A stretch of DNA of 64,000 bases, taken from positions 62,001 to 126,000 of the forward strand of contig NZ_JBDVFA010000060.1 of NCBI RefSeq assembly GCF_039941195.1. Direction: 5' to 3'. Positions 9,959 to 19,301 of this stretch are shown piece after piece. The notes under the pieces are model-generated. The model saw nothing but the letters and a program-made list of their open reading frames with translations. It was not told where the DNA came from and did not search any database. This DNA is from Aurantibacter_A sp039941195. Its GTDB lineage: Bacteria; Bacteroidota; Bacteroidia; Flavobacteriales; Flavobacteriaceae. A program made the position numbers and the translations under genes. The first letter of the stretch is position 1. Every line of letters starts with the position of its first letter.

Positions 9959-11059
9959 ATGCAACCAAAAATACTATTCATTTTACATTTACCACCTCCT
10001 GTCCACGGGGCATCGATGGTTAGTAAGCGTTTAAAGAATAGTTCGCTCATTAACTCCAGTTTTAGCGCAAATTACATCAACCTAGCAACTTCTTTTAATC
10101 TTGAGGATATAGGCAAACAAAGTAAGGGCAAATTCAGTGCTTTACTTAAAATCCTAAAAAACATTACTAAAGCTTTATCTAAAACAAACTACGACCTTTG
10201 CTACATGACCTTAACCTCCGCAGGTCCAGGCTTCTATAAAGACCTATTAGTCGTAATCTTACTCAAACTCTTTAGAAAAAAAATTGTTTTTCACTTTCAT
10301 AATAAAGGTGTGAAAACGAATAGTAATATCTGGTATAAAAGACTGTGTTACCGGTTTGTATTTCATAACACCAAATGTATTATGCTTTCACCGCTTCTTT
10401 ACGATGATATCTCCAATTATGTAAAAAGCAATGATGTTTATTATTGTGCAAATGGTATTCCTAAGATAGATATTACAGTTAAAAAAGAAGCAACACCAGC
10501 AATTTGCAAATTCCTTTTTTTATCTAATATGATGGAAGCTAAAGGGGTTTACACGCTTTTAGATGCCTGTGAAATTCTAGTCAACAAAAACTTGAAATTC
10601 GAATGTAATTTTGTTGGTGATTGGTCTGATATTGATGAAAATAAATTTAGAAACAAAGTACAAACTTTAGGAATAGCCAATAACGTTTTTGCTCACGGTA
10701 AAAAATATAATGCTGATAAAAACCCATTTTTGGAGCAAGCTAATGTATTTGTTCACCCAACTCATGAAGATTGTTTTCCTCTTGTTTTACTGGAGGCTAT
10801 GCAGTACAGTTTGGCAACAATTGCTTCTAATGAAGGTGCAATACGAGAAATTGTGGCGCATAAAGAATCAGGATTTACGATTCAAAAAAAGAATGCCACA
10901 GCATTAGCAACTAAAATGGAAGTCTTTATTAAAAACCCTGAATTAGCCACTAAGATGGGTAATGAAGGCAACAGATTATACAAAGAATCATTTACATTCC
11001 AAACATTTGAAAAAAGAATAATATCCATTTTAAACGAAATAATTACGGAGACGAAATAG
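9959..11059 (+). CDS. Glycosyltransferase family 4
   Basis: The 366-residue GT-B protein starts ILFILHLPPPVHGASMVSKRL, a well-known GT4 subgroup signature ('PPPVHGAS'). Donor-site elements are FLFLSNMMEAKGVYTLLDA near 185-203 and VFVHPTHEDCFPLVLLEAMQYSLATIAS near 262-290, with the E-x7-E pair (HED…LLEA). It precedes the two-domain protein by four bases, so the two genes are very probably co-translated. The acceptor is unknown. Confidence 0.88.
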   Translation: MQPKILFILHLPPPVHGASMVSKRLKNSSLINSSFSANYINLATSFNLEDIGKQSKGKFSALLKILKNITKALSKTNYDLCYMTLTSAGPGFYKDLLVVILLKLFRKKIVFHFHNKGVKTNSNIWYKRLCYRFVFHNTKCIMLSPLLYDDISNYVKSNDVYYCANGIPKIDITVKKEATPAICKFLFLSNMMEAKGVYTLLDACEILVNKNLKFECNFVGDWSDIDENKFRNKVQTLGIANNVFAHGKKYNADKNPFLEQANVFVHPTHEDCFPLVLLEAMQYSLATIASNEGAIREIVAHKESGFTIQKKNATALATKMEVFIKNPELATKMGNEGNRLYKESFTFQTFEKRIISILNEIITETK

Positions 11060-11063
11060 ATTT

Positions 11064-12689
11064 ATGAGAATAGCGGTTTTAACAGAAAACATTAATTCAC
11101 TCGCCAACTGGCAGTTGAGAATATTACAACATATTCTTAGCTCGCCTGAGCTCGAATTTTCTGCGCTTATTATTAACAAAAATCCTAAAATAAACAAGCA
11201 ACCTGAACTTCAGCTTCCAAGCAGTTTTATAAGTCGGGTTCTATTAAAAACACAGTGGTTTATTGAGAGAAAGTTTTTCTTCAAAAAACCAGAAACGGTT
11301 AATATATTAGAGTTAGAATCCGAATTAAAAAATGTTGAAAATTTAGAATTTGACCAAAACAATGTTGAAATAAGTTCAAAAATTATTGAAAAAGTAAGGC
11401 AATTAGAAGTAGATTTAATACTCCAGTTTGATACAAATATTGATTCGGAATTACTAGCTCCGCATGCTAAAAATGGCATCTACCTTTTTAAGCATAATGG
11501 GGCACATATAAGTTCTGAGAGTCCAATTGGTTTTTGGGAAATCATCAAAAAAGAAGCTACGGTTATTGTTTCACTACAAAATATTACAAGAAACAATCTA
11601 AATCTAGTTAACATCGACCAAGCACACTTTAACAAACACTGGTCTTTGGCGAAAACCACAGATATGGTTTTGGAATCTTCTGTTGCCTTATTATTAAAAA
11701 ACTTAAAATTAAACACCTTTAATAAATTAGAAATTTCGTTCCCACCAATAGAAACTGAAGCAGTTTTAGGGCAGCCCAGTTTTTTACAAATCATCAAATA
11801 TTCTACAGGTTTTTACCACAAAGTACTTTCTAAGGTTTTCGAACGTATAGCAACAAAATTGTTTAAATGGCGCTATCAATGCTTTACACTACTTATTAGC
11901 AAAGGTCAATTTAATGCAACTAAACTATCAACATTAAGACCCATTGATTTGCCTAAAAATGAGTTTTGGGCAGATCCTTTTTTGTTTCAACATAAAAATG
12001 AGACATATGTTTTTTTTGAGAATTATCCTTATTCGACAAAAAGAGGAAAAATTTCATGTGGAAAATTAAAGGATGATAAAATTATTGATGTCGTTGACAT
12101 CTTAGATTTAGATTATCATTTATCATACCCCTTCGTTTTTAAGGAAAATGGAGAAATCTTTCTTATGCCAGAGAGTTCCGAAAATCAAAGGCTAGACATT
12201 TATAAATGCCTACAATTCCCTCATACATGGGAATTACATTCGTCAGCTTTTGAAGGCGAACTTGTTGCTGATGCCTTTTTTTATAATGATGAACAAAACA
12301 TAAAATGGCTATTTCTAAATAAAGGTGCCGAAACAACTGTTCCCTTAGAAAACGAGTTACATATTTATAAAGTAGAATCAGGCGATATGCTTAAAAATTT
12401 GACACCACATCATCAAAATCCAGTTTTAATTGACTCGCGAATAGCTAGAAATGGTGGCGCAATTTTCAATTATAACAATGAAGTCTATAGGCCGTCGCAA
12501 TGTAATGACCAAGGCATTTATGGGCGAGCATTAAATATCAATAAGATAAAAAAATTAAGTCTTGAAGAATATGAAGAAGAAACTATAAAAACTGTTGAGC
12601 CAGATTTTTATAAAGGTCTTATGTCTATCCACCACCTTCATCAAACCGATGATAGTTTTGTAATAGATGTTGCTTACGCAAAACATTAG
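11064..12689 (+). CDS. Two-domain protein: formyltransferase-like N-terminus and GINT1-like five-bladed C-terminus
   Basis: The 541 residues fall in two parts. Residues 1-225 look like a degenerate formyltransferase fold: the opening IAVLTENINSLANWQLRIL and the segment FKHNGAHISSESPIGFWEI near 140 resemble the HHG…GFWE region of formyltransferase-like proteins in polysaccharide loci. Residues 290-530 (FWADPFLFQHKNETYVFFE, then YPFVFKENGEIFLMPES, then DSRIARNGGAIF) match the domain named after glucosamine inositolphosphorylceramide transferase 1, which has a GH43/GH32-like propeller fold. The role is presumably sugar modification or transfer on the polysaccharide. Neither domain gives a substrate. 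Recognition is by motif memory, so it is moderate. Confidence 0.6.
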   Translation: MRIAVLTENINSLANWQLRILQHILSSPELEFSALIINKNPKINKQPELQLPSSFISRVLLKTQWFIERKFFFKKPETVNILELESELKNVENLEFDQNNVEISSKIIEKVRQLEVDLILQFDTNIDSELLAPHAKNGIYLFKHNGAHISSESPIGFWEIIKKEATVIVSLQNITRNNLNLVNIDQAHFNKHWSLAKTTDMVLESSVALLLKNLKLNTFNKLEISFPPIETEAVLGQPSFLQIIKYSTGFYHKVLSKVFERIATKLFKWRYQCFTLLISKGQFNATKLSTLRPIDLPKNEFWADPFLFQHKNETYVFFENYPYSTKRGKISCGKLKDDKIIDVVDILDLDYHLSYPFVFKENGEIFLMPESSENQRLDIYKCLQFPHTWELHSSAFEGELVADAFFYNDEQNIKWLFLNKGAETTVPLENELHIYKVESGDMLKNLTPHHQNPVLIDSRIARNGGAIFNYNNEVYRPSQCNDQGIYGRALNINKIKKLSLEEYEEETIKTVEPDFYKGLMSIHHLHQTDDSFVIDVAYAKH

Positions 12690-12708
12690 CTTATTTAATT
12701 AATTTAAA

Positions 12709-13443
12709 ATGCAAAAAAAACAACATACAGAGTGTTTAGGTTATCAAGTTTTTAATGGGGAATTGGCAAAAGCTTTTTCTTCACAAAAAACACTTGTTAG
12801 CACTATCAATCAGTATTCATATTGCATTGCAGAGGAAGATATTGAATTTAAAAAAGCTTTAGAACAAAGCGAAATTTTACTGCCAGACGGTATTGGTATT
12901 GTAGTCGCAGCTAGATTGCTTTATGGTAAAAAAATAAAAAAAATAGCCGGAGCAGATCTTCACGAATTTTTATTAAACCAATTAAATAGTAACGGAGGTT
13001 CATGCTTTTATTTGGGCTCTTCGGAAAACACTTTATCATTAATTAAAAAACGCCTTTCAAAAGAATACCCAAAACTTAAAACGGGAGTCTATTCTCCTCC
13101 TTATAAAGCCGAATTTTCAGAAGAAGATAATTCCGCTATGATTGCAGCTGTAAACGAATTTAAACCTGACATTCTATTCGTTGGCATGACTGCACCAAAA
13201 CAAGAAAAATGGTCATTTTCTAATAAAAACGAACTTGATACTTCTATAATTTGCTCTATAGGTGCTGTCTTTGATTTTTATGCAGGCACGCTAAAAAGAC
13301 CACATAAAATATGGGTTAACTTGGGTCTGGAGTGGTTAGGTCGGTTAATAAAAGAACCTAAACGTATGTGGAAACGCTATATCTATTATGGCTTTATTTT
13401 CCTTGGATACTTAATTAAAGAGTTGTTTAAAAAAATATTCTAG
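12709..13443 (+). CDS. WecG/TagA/CpsF family glycosyltransferase (GT26)
   Basis: The 244-residue protein has the family signatures in order: LLPDGIGIVVAARLLYG near 63 (the catalytic Asp of LPDG), RIAGADL-like KIAGADLHEFLL near 85, CFYLGSS near 105, and FVGMTAPKQEKW near 158-169. GAVFDFYAGTLKRPHKIW and GLEWLGRLIKEPKRMWKRY follow. These enzymes transfer N-acetyl-mannosaminuronic acid, N-acetylmannosamine or a related sugar to lipid-linked intermediates. It is the last gene of the polysaccharide locus. The C-terminal hydrophobic tail probably associates with the inner membrane. Confidence 0.9.
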   Translation: MQKKQHTECLGYQVFNGELAKAFSSQKTLVSTINQYSYCIAEEDIEFKKALEQSEILLPDGIGIVVAARLLYGKKIKKIAGADLHEFLLNQLNSNGGSCFYLGSSENTLSLIKKRLSKEYPKLKTGVYSPPYKAEFSEEDNSAMIAAVNEFKPDILFVGMTAPKQEKWSFSNKNELDTSIICSIGAVFDFYAGTLKRPHKIWVNLGLEWLGRLIKEPKRMWKRYIYYGFIFLGYLIKELFKKIF

Positions 13444-13668
13444 TAAACAACATCGCTTGCTTATGCCAGGTTCTAAAATAAAGAACGAAAGAAAATATCT
13501 GGACTGTCTTATTCAGCATTATTTACCATTCTGAAATTTTCAAATAGTTTGCTGCTTAAAAAAATTTCGAGATATAAAATTCAACTAATACTATTTCTTA
13601 TTATCTTAAATGCCCATTGAGTAAAATCAATATGGCAAAATCTTTTATATTCAACAAACCAACTAAAA

Positions 13669-15168
13669 ATGAAGAACAACTTAAAACGACTTATTGCTCA
13701 AAATAAGGAGGAAGAAAAGGCATATGCTGCAAGGCGGCAGGCTGAAATAGACAACCCTAAAACTGGAGACAAACGACGCGACTTTTTAAAAAAAACTGCG
13801 TTAGGTGGTATAGCATTATCCAGTTTTATGGGATATTCGTTTGAGGATACAGTCGCAGAAACTACGGCTAAAGTCAATCGTTCATCCTCACCTTCCGAAC
13901 TTAAAATTACCGATATGCGTTACGCGCTCACCAAGGTAATGGGAGGCACAGCAATTATCCGAATCGACACCAACCAAGGCATATATGGCTTGGGTGAAGT
14001 TAGAGATGCAGCTGATGTTCGTTATGCACTAATGCTAAAAGCTCGTATTTTAGGTCAAAACCCATGTAATGTTGAAAAGATATTTAAAAGCATAAAGCAA
14101 TTTGGAGGACCTTCACGACAAGCAGGTGGCGTATGCGCTGTTGAAATGGCTTTGTGGGATTTATGTGGAAAAGCTTATAATGTTCCAGCATGGCAATTAT
14201 TAGGCGGAAGGTATCGCGATAAAATTAGACTTTACGCAGATACTCCTGAGGCTAGTTCTCCAGAAGAACAACAGCGCCTCATAAACTTTAGAGTAAAAGA
14301 GCAAGGGTATACTTGGTTAAAAATGGATGTTTCCATTGGAGAGTTAAAAGGCATTCCAGACACCGTAGTAAACGGGAAATTCTGGGAAGACAACAAAGGG
14401 AATCTTAACCAATGGGGAGACCAAAGAAATTATATGTCCTATGGTAATACCGCTCATCCATTTACACAAATTCAGATTACAGAAAAAGGACTAGAACATT
14501 TACAACAAGTAGTTGAAAATGTTCGAAATATGGTGGGTTATGAAATTCCTATTTCGACTGATCACTATGGACATTTTGACCTCAATAATGGTATTCGCTT
14601 AGCGAAAGCATTGGATAAATATCGTTTAGCATGGTTTGAAGATATGATTCCTTGGCAACATACAGAACAATGGCGAACCATTTCTGATGCTATAGAAACA
14701 CCGACTACAACAGGTGAGGATATTCATTATCTAGAAAATTTCAAACCTTTAATTCATAACCGTTCGGTTGATATTGTACATCCAGACTTAGCATCGTCTG
14801 GAGGACTTTTAGAAACAAAACGCATAGCCGATTATGCCGAGGAGTTTGGTATCGCAATGGCCATGCACCAGGCAGGCACACCGGTTTCTTTTATGGCTAA
14901 TGTGCATTGTGCAGCGGCAACGCAAAACTTTTTAGCATTAGAACATCACTCTGTAGATTTACCATGGTGGGAAGATTTGGTAAAAATGACTGGAAAAGAA
15001 AAAATGATTGATAAAGGTTTTTCACCAGTTCCATTGGATTCTCCAGGACTAGGAATTGAACTTAATATGGATGTGATAAAAGCACATATGGACCCAAGAG
15101 ATAAATCATTCTTCGCTCCTACTGACGAATGGAATGAACTTCGTTCTCATGATAGAACATATAGCTAA
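13669..15168 (+). CDS. Tat-exported enolase-superfamily (mandelate racemase-type) sugar-acid dehydratase
   Basis: The 499-residue protein starts with a long charged n-region, then the twin-arginine motif KRRDFLKK at residues 35-42 and a hydrophobic stretch, so export by Tat is likely. The mature part is a full enolase-superfamily chain. It has a capping domain (GTAIIRIDTNQGIYGLGEV), a barrel with TWLKMDVS, and metal ligands at STDHYGHF (Asp), WFEDMIPW (Glu) and TGEDIH (Glu). The general-base region MAMHQAGTP (His) follows. This is the mandelate-racemase/acid-sugar-dehydratase layout. The next gene is an exported RraA-like aldolase, suggesting dehydration then cleavage outside the cytoplasm. 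The exact substrate cannot be assigned. Confidence 0.8.
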   Translation: MKNNLKRLIAQNKEEEKAYAARRQAEIDNPKTGDKRRDFLKKTALGGIALSSFMGYSFEDTVAETTAKVNRSSSPSELKITDMRYALTKVMGGTAIIRIDTNQGIYGLGEVRDAADVRYALMLKARILGQNPCNVEKIFKSIKQFGGPSRQAGGVCAVEMALWDLCGKAYNVPAWQLLGGRYRDKIRLYADTPEASSPEEQQRLINFRVKEQGYTWLKMDVSIGELKGIPDTVVNGKFWEDNKGNLNQWGDQRNYMSYGNTAHPFTQIQITEKGLEHLQQVVENVRNMVGYEIPISTDHYGHFDLNNGIRLAKALDKYRLAWFEDMIPWQHTEQWRTISDAIETPTTTGEDIHYLENFKPLIHNRSVDIVHPDLASSGGLLETKRIADYAEEFGIAMAMHQAGTPVSFMANVHCAAATQNFLALEHHSVDLPWWEDLVKMTGKEKMIDKGFSPVPLDSPGLGIELNMDVIKAHMDPRDKSFFAPTDEWNELRSHDRTYS

Positions 15169-15204
15169 GAAACTACAATAACGGATTAAATCTAAATTAC
15201 AAAA

Positions 15205-16140
15205 ATGAATACTAAAATATTATTAGTAATTGCAGGAATATTAATATCATTCACTGCTCAAACACAAGAGGTTGGAACAAGTCCAGCACATATTAAAGCA
15301 TTAACATCAGAATGGAAGGGCGAACGATTTGAAGATGGTAGACCAAAAGTTTCAGATGCACTTTTAAAAAGAATGAAAAATATTCAAATAGAAGAAGCTT
15401 GGGGATATTTAAGAGGCAAAAATTACCACACACAATACGAAGGTAATTGGAAAGTAATACATCCAGAAGGTGTTATGACTGGTCGTGTTGTTACCGCACA
15501 ATATATGCCCGAAAGACCAGATTACAAGCAATTAATTAAAATTACTGGAGGTAAAGAAAAAAGAGATACTATCGGTGGCAGCAATTCCTGGCCTATTCAA
15601 ATATTACAACCCGGCGATGTTTATGTGGCAGACGGTTACGGTAGAATTATTGACGGTACTTTAATTGGCTCTAATTTAGGTAACGCCATTTACGCTAATT
15701 CTGGCAATGGAGTAATCTTTGATGGAGGAATCCGCGATTTGGCCGGCCTATTAGATATAGAAGGATTTAATGGCTGGTATAGAGATGAAGATCCTTCGTA
15801 TTTACAGAATCAAATGCTAACTTCAATTAACGCACCCATAAGAATTGGACGAGCTACTGTATTACCAGGCGACGTTGTATTGGCCAACAGACATGGAACA
15901 ATTTTCATCCCATCGCATTTAGTTGCAAATTTAGTTATCTCATCGGAGGTAGTAGGTTTGCGCGATATTTTTGGTTTTCAAAGACTTAAAGAAAAAAAAT
16001 ATACTGCAGGTCAAATAGATACCAAATGGACAGACGAAATTAAATCGGATTTTAGAAAATGGCTGAAAAACTATCCAGATAGTAAACTACCCATGACTAG
16101 AAAAGAATTAAATGACTACCTAAAAACTCAGAACAATTAA
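15205..16140 (+). CDS. Exported RraA-like protein (HMG/CHA aldolase or decarboxylase superfamily)
   Basis: The 311-residue protein has a signal peptide (residues 1-20, ending ISFTAQTQ), then an RraA-like core. The core shows LQPGDVYVADGYGRI, then GSNLGNAIYANSGNGVIFDGGIRDLAGL near 150-185. The GGIRD motif supplies the conserved Arg and Asp of this fold; VLPGDVVLANRHGTIFIPSHL near 213-233 completes it. Cytoplasmic members cleave 4-hydroxy-4-methyl-2-oxoglutarate-type acids or decarboxylate oxaloacetate. Export is unusual for them. It lies 36 bases after the dehydratase gene, so the two probably act in sequence on a keto-deoxy acid. An N-terminal extension of about 75 residues precedes the core. 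Confidence 0.8.
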   Translation: MNTKILLVIAGILISFTAQTQEVGTSPAHIKALTSEWKGERFEDGRPKVSDALLKRMKNIQIEEAWGYLRGKNYHTQYEGNWKVIHPEGVMTGRVVTAQYMPERPDYKQLIKITGGKEKRDTIGGSNSWPIQILQPGDVYVADGYGRIIDGTLIGSNLGNAIYANSGNGVIFDGGIRDLAGLLDIEGFNGWYRDEDPSYLQNQMLTSINAPIRIGRATVLPGDVVLANRHGTIFIPSHLVANLVISSEVVGLRDIFGFQRLKEKKYTAGQIDTKWTDEIKSDFRKWLKNYPDSKLPMTRKELNDYLKTQNN

Positions 16141-16166
16141 AATTGCGACAACAACTAAAATATAAT

Positions 16167-16607
16167 ATGAAAAATATTAATAAGCTATTTCTATTATTTG
16201 TTTTTTGTGGCACGCTTGTTTCTGCTCAAAAACCAAATAATAAAGAGATTTTGGAAGTCGAAAAAACTATTGCAACGCTTAGCAAAGCAATGGTTGACCG
16301 AGATGGACCAACATTAGAAAAACTAACGATGGAAGAACTTACATATGGTCATTCTTCTGGAAGAATTGAAAATAAGAAACAATATATTGAAGCCGTGGTA
16401 CATGGTGATTTTGATTTTTTAACTCTAAATAGAAATGAACAAACTATTTTCCTTTCCGGTGAAGACACCGCTGTTGTCCGACATATTTTCGCAACAAACG
16501 CTCTTAGTGCAGGCAAACATGTTGATGTTCGAATAGGCAATATGATGGTTTTAAAAAAACATAAAAATCAATGGAAAGTTTTGGCGCGGCAAGCTTATAA
16601 ACTTTAA
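16167..16607 (+). CDS. Secreted NTF2-like protein (SnoaL/DUF4440 type)
   Basis: The start is taken at the ATG at 16167, which gives a clean signal peptide (KLFLLFVFCGTLVSAQ); an in-frame TTG eight codons upstream is less convincing. The 146-residue protein then reads EVEKTIATLSKAMVDRDGPTLEKL, later GEDTAVVRHIFATNA and MMVLKKHKNQWKVLARQAYKL. That pattern (helix with an acidic/aromatic pair, then sheet ending KxxxxWKVLARQA) is typical of DUF4440/NTF2-like folds. Such proteins are small isomerases, hydrolases or binding proteins. Function here is unknown, but co-transcription with the dehydratase and RraA genes suggests a part in the same exported pathway. Confidence 0.7.
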   Translation: MKNINKLFLLFVFCGTLVSAQKPNNKEILEVEKTIATLSKAMVDRDGPTLEKLTMEELTYGHSSGRIENKKQYIEAVVHGDFDFLTLNRNEQTIFLSGEDTAVVRHIFATNALSAGKHVDVRIGNMMVLKKHKNQWKVLARQAYKL

Positions 16608-16635
16608 CTACTGCTCATTTTTAAATTGAAAAAAA

Positions 16636-18141
16636 TTATAGCCTTGTATTCGTTACAAAGGCTATTTTTTTGCTGTCTGGCGACCAACTCGGAACATTTA
16701 TAGTACCCTGCCCGCCATATATATAACCTATAATTTTAGGCTCCCCTCCTTCATAAGGCACAATTCTTAATAAACAATGTTCGTAAAATGGATGTGAACT
16801 TGGGTCTATATCTGCTGGAAATGAAATAAAGGCTATCCATTTTTTATCCGGACTTACATGTGGGAACCAATCATTATATTCATCAAATGTTAATTGGGTT
16901 TGTTTCTTTCCATTAGCCTTCATGCGCCAAAGTTGCATTTTGCCAGTTCTTGCGGAATTAAAGAATATATATTTTCCATCCGGACTGTATTCCGAACCAT
17001 CATCGAGTGTAGTATAATCAGTTAATCTTTCTTCTTTTCCAGAAGCTACATCCACTGTAAAAATATTGTAGGCTCCATCTCGATTTCCTGTAAAAATCAT
17101 TTTTTTATTATTTGGCGACCAACCATGTAAATAAGAAGCTCCTAAGCCAGATTTAGTTACCTTTTTAGGTAATGAATCACCATCTACTGGCAAATAATAA
17201 ATTGAAGAATTACCCTCATCATCTTTATTATGATTACTAATACCTAATAATCTACCATCAAAAGATAATACATGATCATTGTTATTATTGATTGCAAAAC
17301 CCGTATTTAAAGGTGTAATTGCATTAGTAGATATTTCGTAATTATACAAATGACCTTTTGAATTATAGATTAGTTTCTTACCATCAATTGTCCAGTTAGG
17401 CGCTTGAATCGAATGGGCAGATTGATATAATATTTTGCGATGACCTGTTTCTACGTTCATAATTTCAAGATTGCTGCCTATAAAATCGCGATAGGGTTGA
17501 TAGTCCGATGCCACTGGTCTAACAATTCGAACATTCCTATATATAGCACTTTCAACAACATCTGGATTATGCGAACAAACATATATTCCAACATAAACCT
17601 CATTATCCATTTCAAAAGAATCCAACTTAACACTTGTAAATTCTTTACCATACTTGGCAGTTGACATAATATAACTATTGCCTCTCCGCTCCAATTGAAT
17701 TACATCAGGATTTGTTGCTGTGGAAACTAACTCTTCAGTTTCAGCTTCTATCTCTTTTCTGTATTGTAAAGTGGTAAGTCCATCGCCATGTGTTGAAGCG
17801 TTAACATGTTTCGAATTTGGATCCAAGCTATTTTTCACAATCCAACCGACTTTTCGATGTGGGTCTACACCGTCACCAACAAATTCAACTTCTGCTCTTA
17901 AAATAAAATCGCCCTGAATTGTAGTCCACAAATAATGAAATTCGTCTGAGCCAAACCACATATTTGTACCCGATCCACTTATGGTATAGGTTTGTTCATC
18001 TTCAGAAAAAACAACTTTTCCTGAATTTTTACAATCTCCTATATCTGTGTTACGATCAAATATTCCTATTTTATTTTGTGCATGAACTACTGAGAAGCTT
18101 GATAAAACATAAAAAAACAATAGCGATTTTAAGAGTTTCAT
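16636..18141 (-). CDS. Secreted TolB-like beta-propeller protein with N-terminal concanavalin-like domain
   Basis: The start is placed at the ATG whose signal peptide reads KLLKSLLFFYVLSSFSVVHAQ; a longer frame upstream adds only polar residues. Residues ~25-215 (DEQTYTISGSGTNMWFG, then RKVGWIVKNSLDPNSKHVNAS) resemble the DUF1349/concanavalin-like sandwich. Residues ~225-500 contain PD40/WD40-like TolB repeats (APNWTIDGKKLIYNS, YSPDGKYIFFNSARTGKMQLW, FPHVSPDKKWIAFIS, VPSWSPDSKKIAFVT). Similar proteins occur beside carbohydrate genes in Bacteroidota and are thought to bind ligands outside the cell membrane. No catalytic residues are evident. It is transcribed toward the NTF2-like gene and downstream of the AraC gene. 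Confidence 0.75.
   Translation of the reverse strand: MKLLKSLLFFYVLSSFSVVHAQNKIGIFDRNTDIGDCKNSGKVVFSEDEQTYTISGSGTNMWFGSDEFHYLWTTIQGDFILRAEVEFVGDGVDPHRKVGWIVKNSLDPNSKHVNASTHGDGLTTLQYRKEIEAETEELVSTATNPDVIQLERRGNSYIMSTAKYGKEFTSVKLDSFEMDNEVYVGIYVCSHNPDVVESAIYRNVRIVRPVASDYQPYRDFIGSNLEIMNVETGHRKILYQSAHSIQAPNWTIDGKKLIYNSKGHLYNYEISTNAITPLNTGFAINNNNDHVLSFDGRLLGISNHNKDDEGNSSIYYLPVDGDSLPKKVTKSGLGASYLHGWSPNNKKMIFTGNRDGAYNIFTVDVASGKEERLTDYTTLDDGSEYSPDGKYIFFNSARTGKMQLWRMKANGKKQTQLTFDEYNDWFPHVSPDKKWIAFISFPADIDPSSHPFYEHCLLRIVPYEGGEPKIIGYIYGGQGTINVPSWSPDSKKIAFVTNTRL
16638..16671. terminator. Bidirectional intrinsic terminator between convergent genes
   Basis: An 11-12 bp stem (ATAGCCTTGTA against TACAAAGGCTAT, one bulge, loop TTCGT) is followed on the + strand by seven T residues. 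On the - strand the stem is followed by AATTTTTTT. It lies between the convergent ends of the NTF2-like gene and the propeller gene. It overlaps the last codons of the latter. Confidence 0.8.
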
Positions 18142-18263
18142 TTTAATTAGATTTAATTGGTTCTTTTGACATTCATTTTGTAACATTAAAACTTGACAAA
18201 TAGTAATTTAAGCAATAGAAGTTACATATTTTAAAATTTAGCTCCCTTCAGATTCAAAATCCG

Positions 18264-19142
18264 CTATTCAGATTTAGTCCTTTCATAGCGTTTTTTATAA
18301 TTTAGGGGAGTTGTTTTGGTAATTGCTTTAAATTGTCGATTAAAATTAGACATGGTTCTAAAACCGCTTTCATAGCTAGCACGAGAAGCATTGATTTTTT
18401 TTTCAATTAATAGCTTACAAGCATGTCCTATTCGAATTTCACTAACAAATTCTGAAAAAGTTTTGTTTGAATGAGTTTTAAAATATCGACTAAAAGATGT
18501 AGGAGTCATATTGGTCAATTTGGCTAACTCGCCAATTGAAATTTTTCTTTGAAAATGTTTCATTACGTAAGCATACACTCTATTCATACGCTCCGTATCA
18601 CCTTCCCTAAGGGTATTGGTATAACCAGAACTAGCGATAGATTTTATATTACTAGTTTGTGATAATAAATTTAATATATGCATTAAACCAAGTACTGCAT
18701 CAAACCCTTCTAATTTCGGAAGATTAGAAATCCTTTGACTTATTTCTTTTACAGCAGCTCCGGTTATATCGAAACCACGCAAACTTTTTCGAAATAATTG
18801 CCGTAATAATATTCCTTCCTCCTTATTTAATAATTCATCTCCAATAAAATTTTCATTAAAATAAACTACTATACCTTCTGCTCCATTACCGCCCGCATTA
18901 ATAGTTTCAATATTATCGCTACGCCATAAATGTGGCAAATTTGGTCCTAATAAAGTAATATCACCAGCCTGAAATGATTTTACGTGATCTCCAATAAAAC
19001 GAGTTCCTGTTCCTTTAATCACCATAAACAATTGATATTCTGGATGGAAATGCCAATTTGGATCAAAAATCGATTGTCTTAACTCCTCAACTACAAACGC
19101 ATGGGTCTTTGGAATTGGTGATTTTTGTAGCGCTGATTTCAT
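18264..19142 (-). CDS. AraC-family transcriptional regulator with N-terminal cupin domain
   Basis: The 292-residue protein has an N-terminal sensor (DPNWHFHPEYQLFMVIKGTGTRFIGDH and LLGPNLPHLWRS, residues ~30-85). Its cupin-type histidines are the usual sugar-binding half of AraC proteins. The C-terminal two helix-turn-helix units are at ~190-288 (ISIGELAKLTNMTPTSFSRYFK, and YESGFRTMSNFNRQFKAITKTTPLNYKKRY). It is divergent from the large ThuA/cupredoxin gene and upstream of the propeller gene, so either or both are plausible targets. It most likely activates this catabolic cluster in response to a small sugar or sugar acid. Confidence 0.9.
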   Translation of the reverse strand: MKSALQKSPIPKTHAFVVEELRQSIFDPNWHFHPEYQLFMVIKGTGTRFIGDHVKSFQAGDITLLGPNLPHLWRSDNIETINAGGNGAEGIVVYFNENFIGDELLNKEEGILLRQLFRKSLRGFDITGAAVKEISQRISNLPKLEGFDAVLGLMHILNLLSQTSNIKSIASSGYTNTLREGDTERMNRVYAYVMKHFQRKISIGELAKLTNMTPTSFSRYFKTHSNKTFSEFVSEIRIGHACKLLIEKKINASRASYESGFRTMSNFNRQFKAITKTTPLNYKKRYERTKSE

Positions 19143-19301
19143 TTTTTACACTCTTAATCTTAAACTATTGTAGCACTAAACTATCTATTAAATTTAACAT
19201 TTTACAATATTGCGATATAATACAGTCAATATCTGCAATAAGACAGTCCAATTTATGTGATTTTAATACTTAAAATTGATAAATAAATAGAATAGTGGGT
19301 T

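Noticed and set aside
13463..13534. A 23-codon open frame after the polysaccharide locus
   Set aside because: It is too short, with no homologous feel and no signal of translation; chance is likely.
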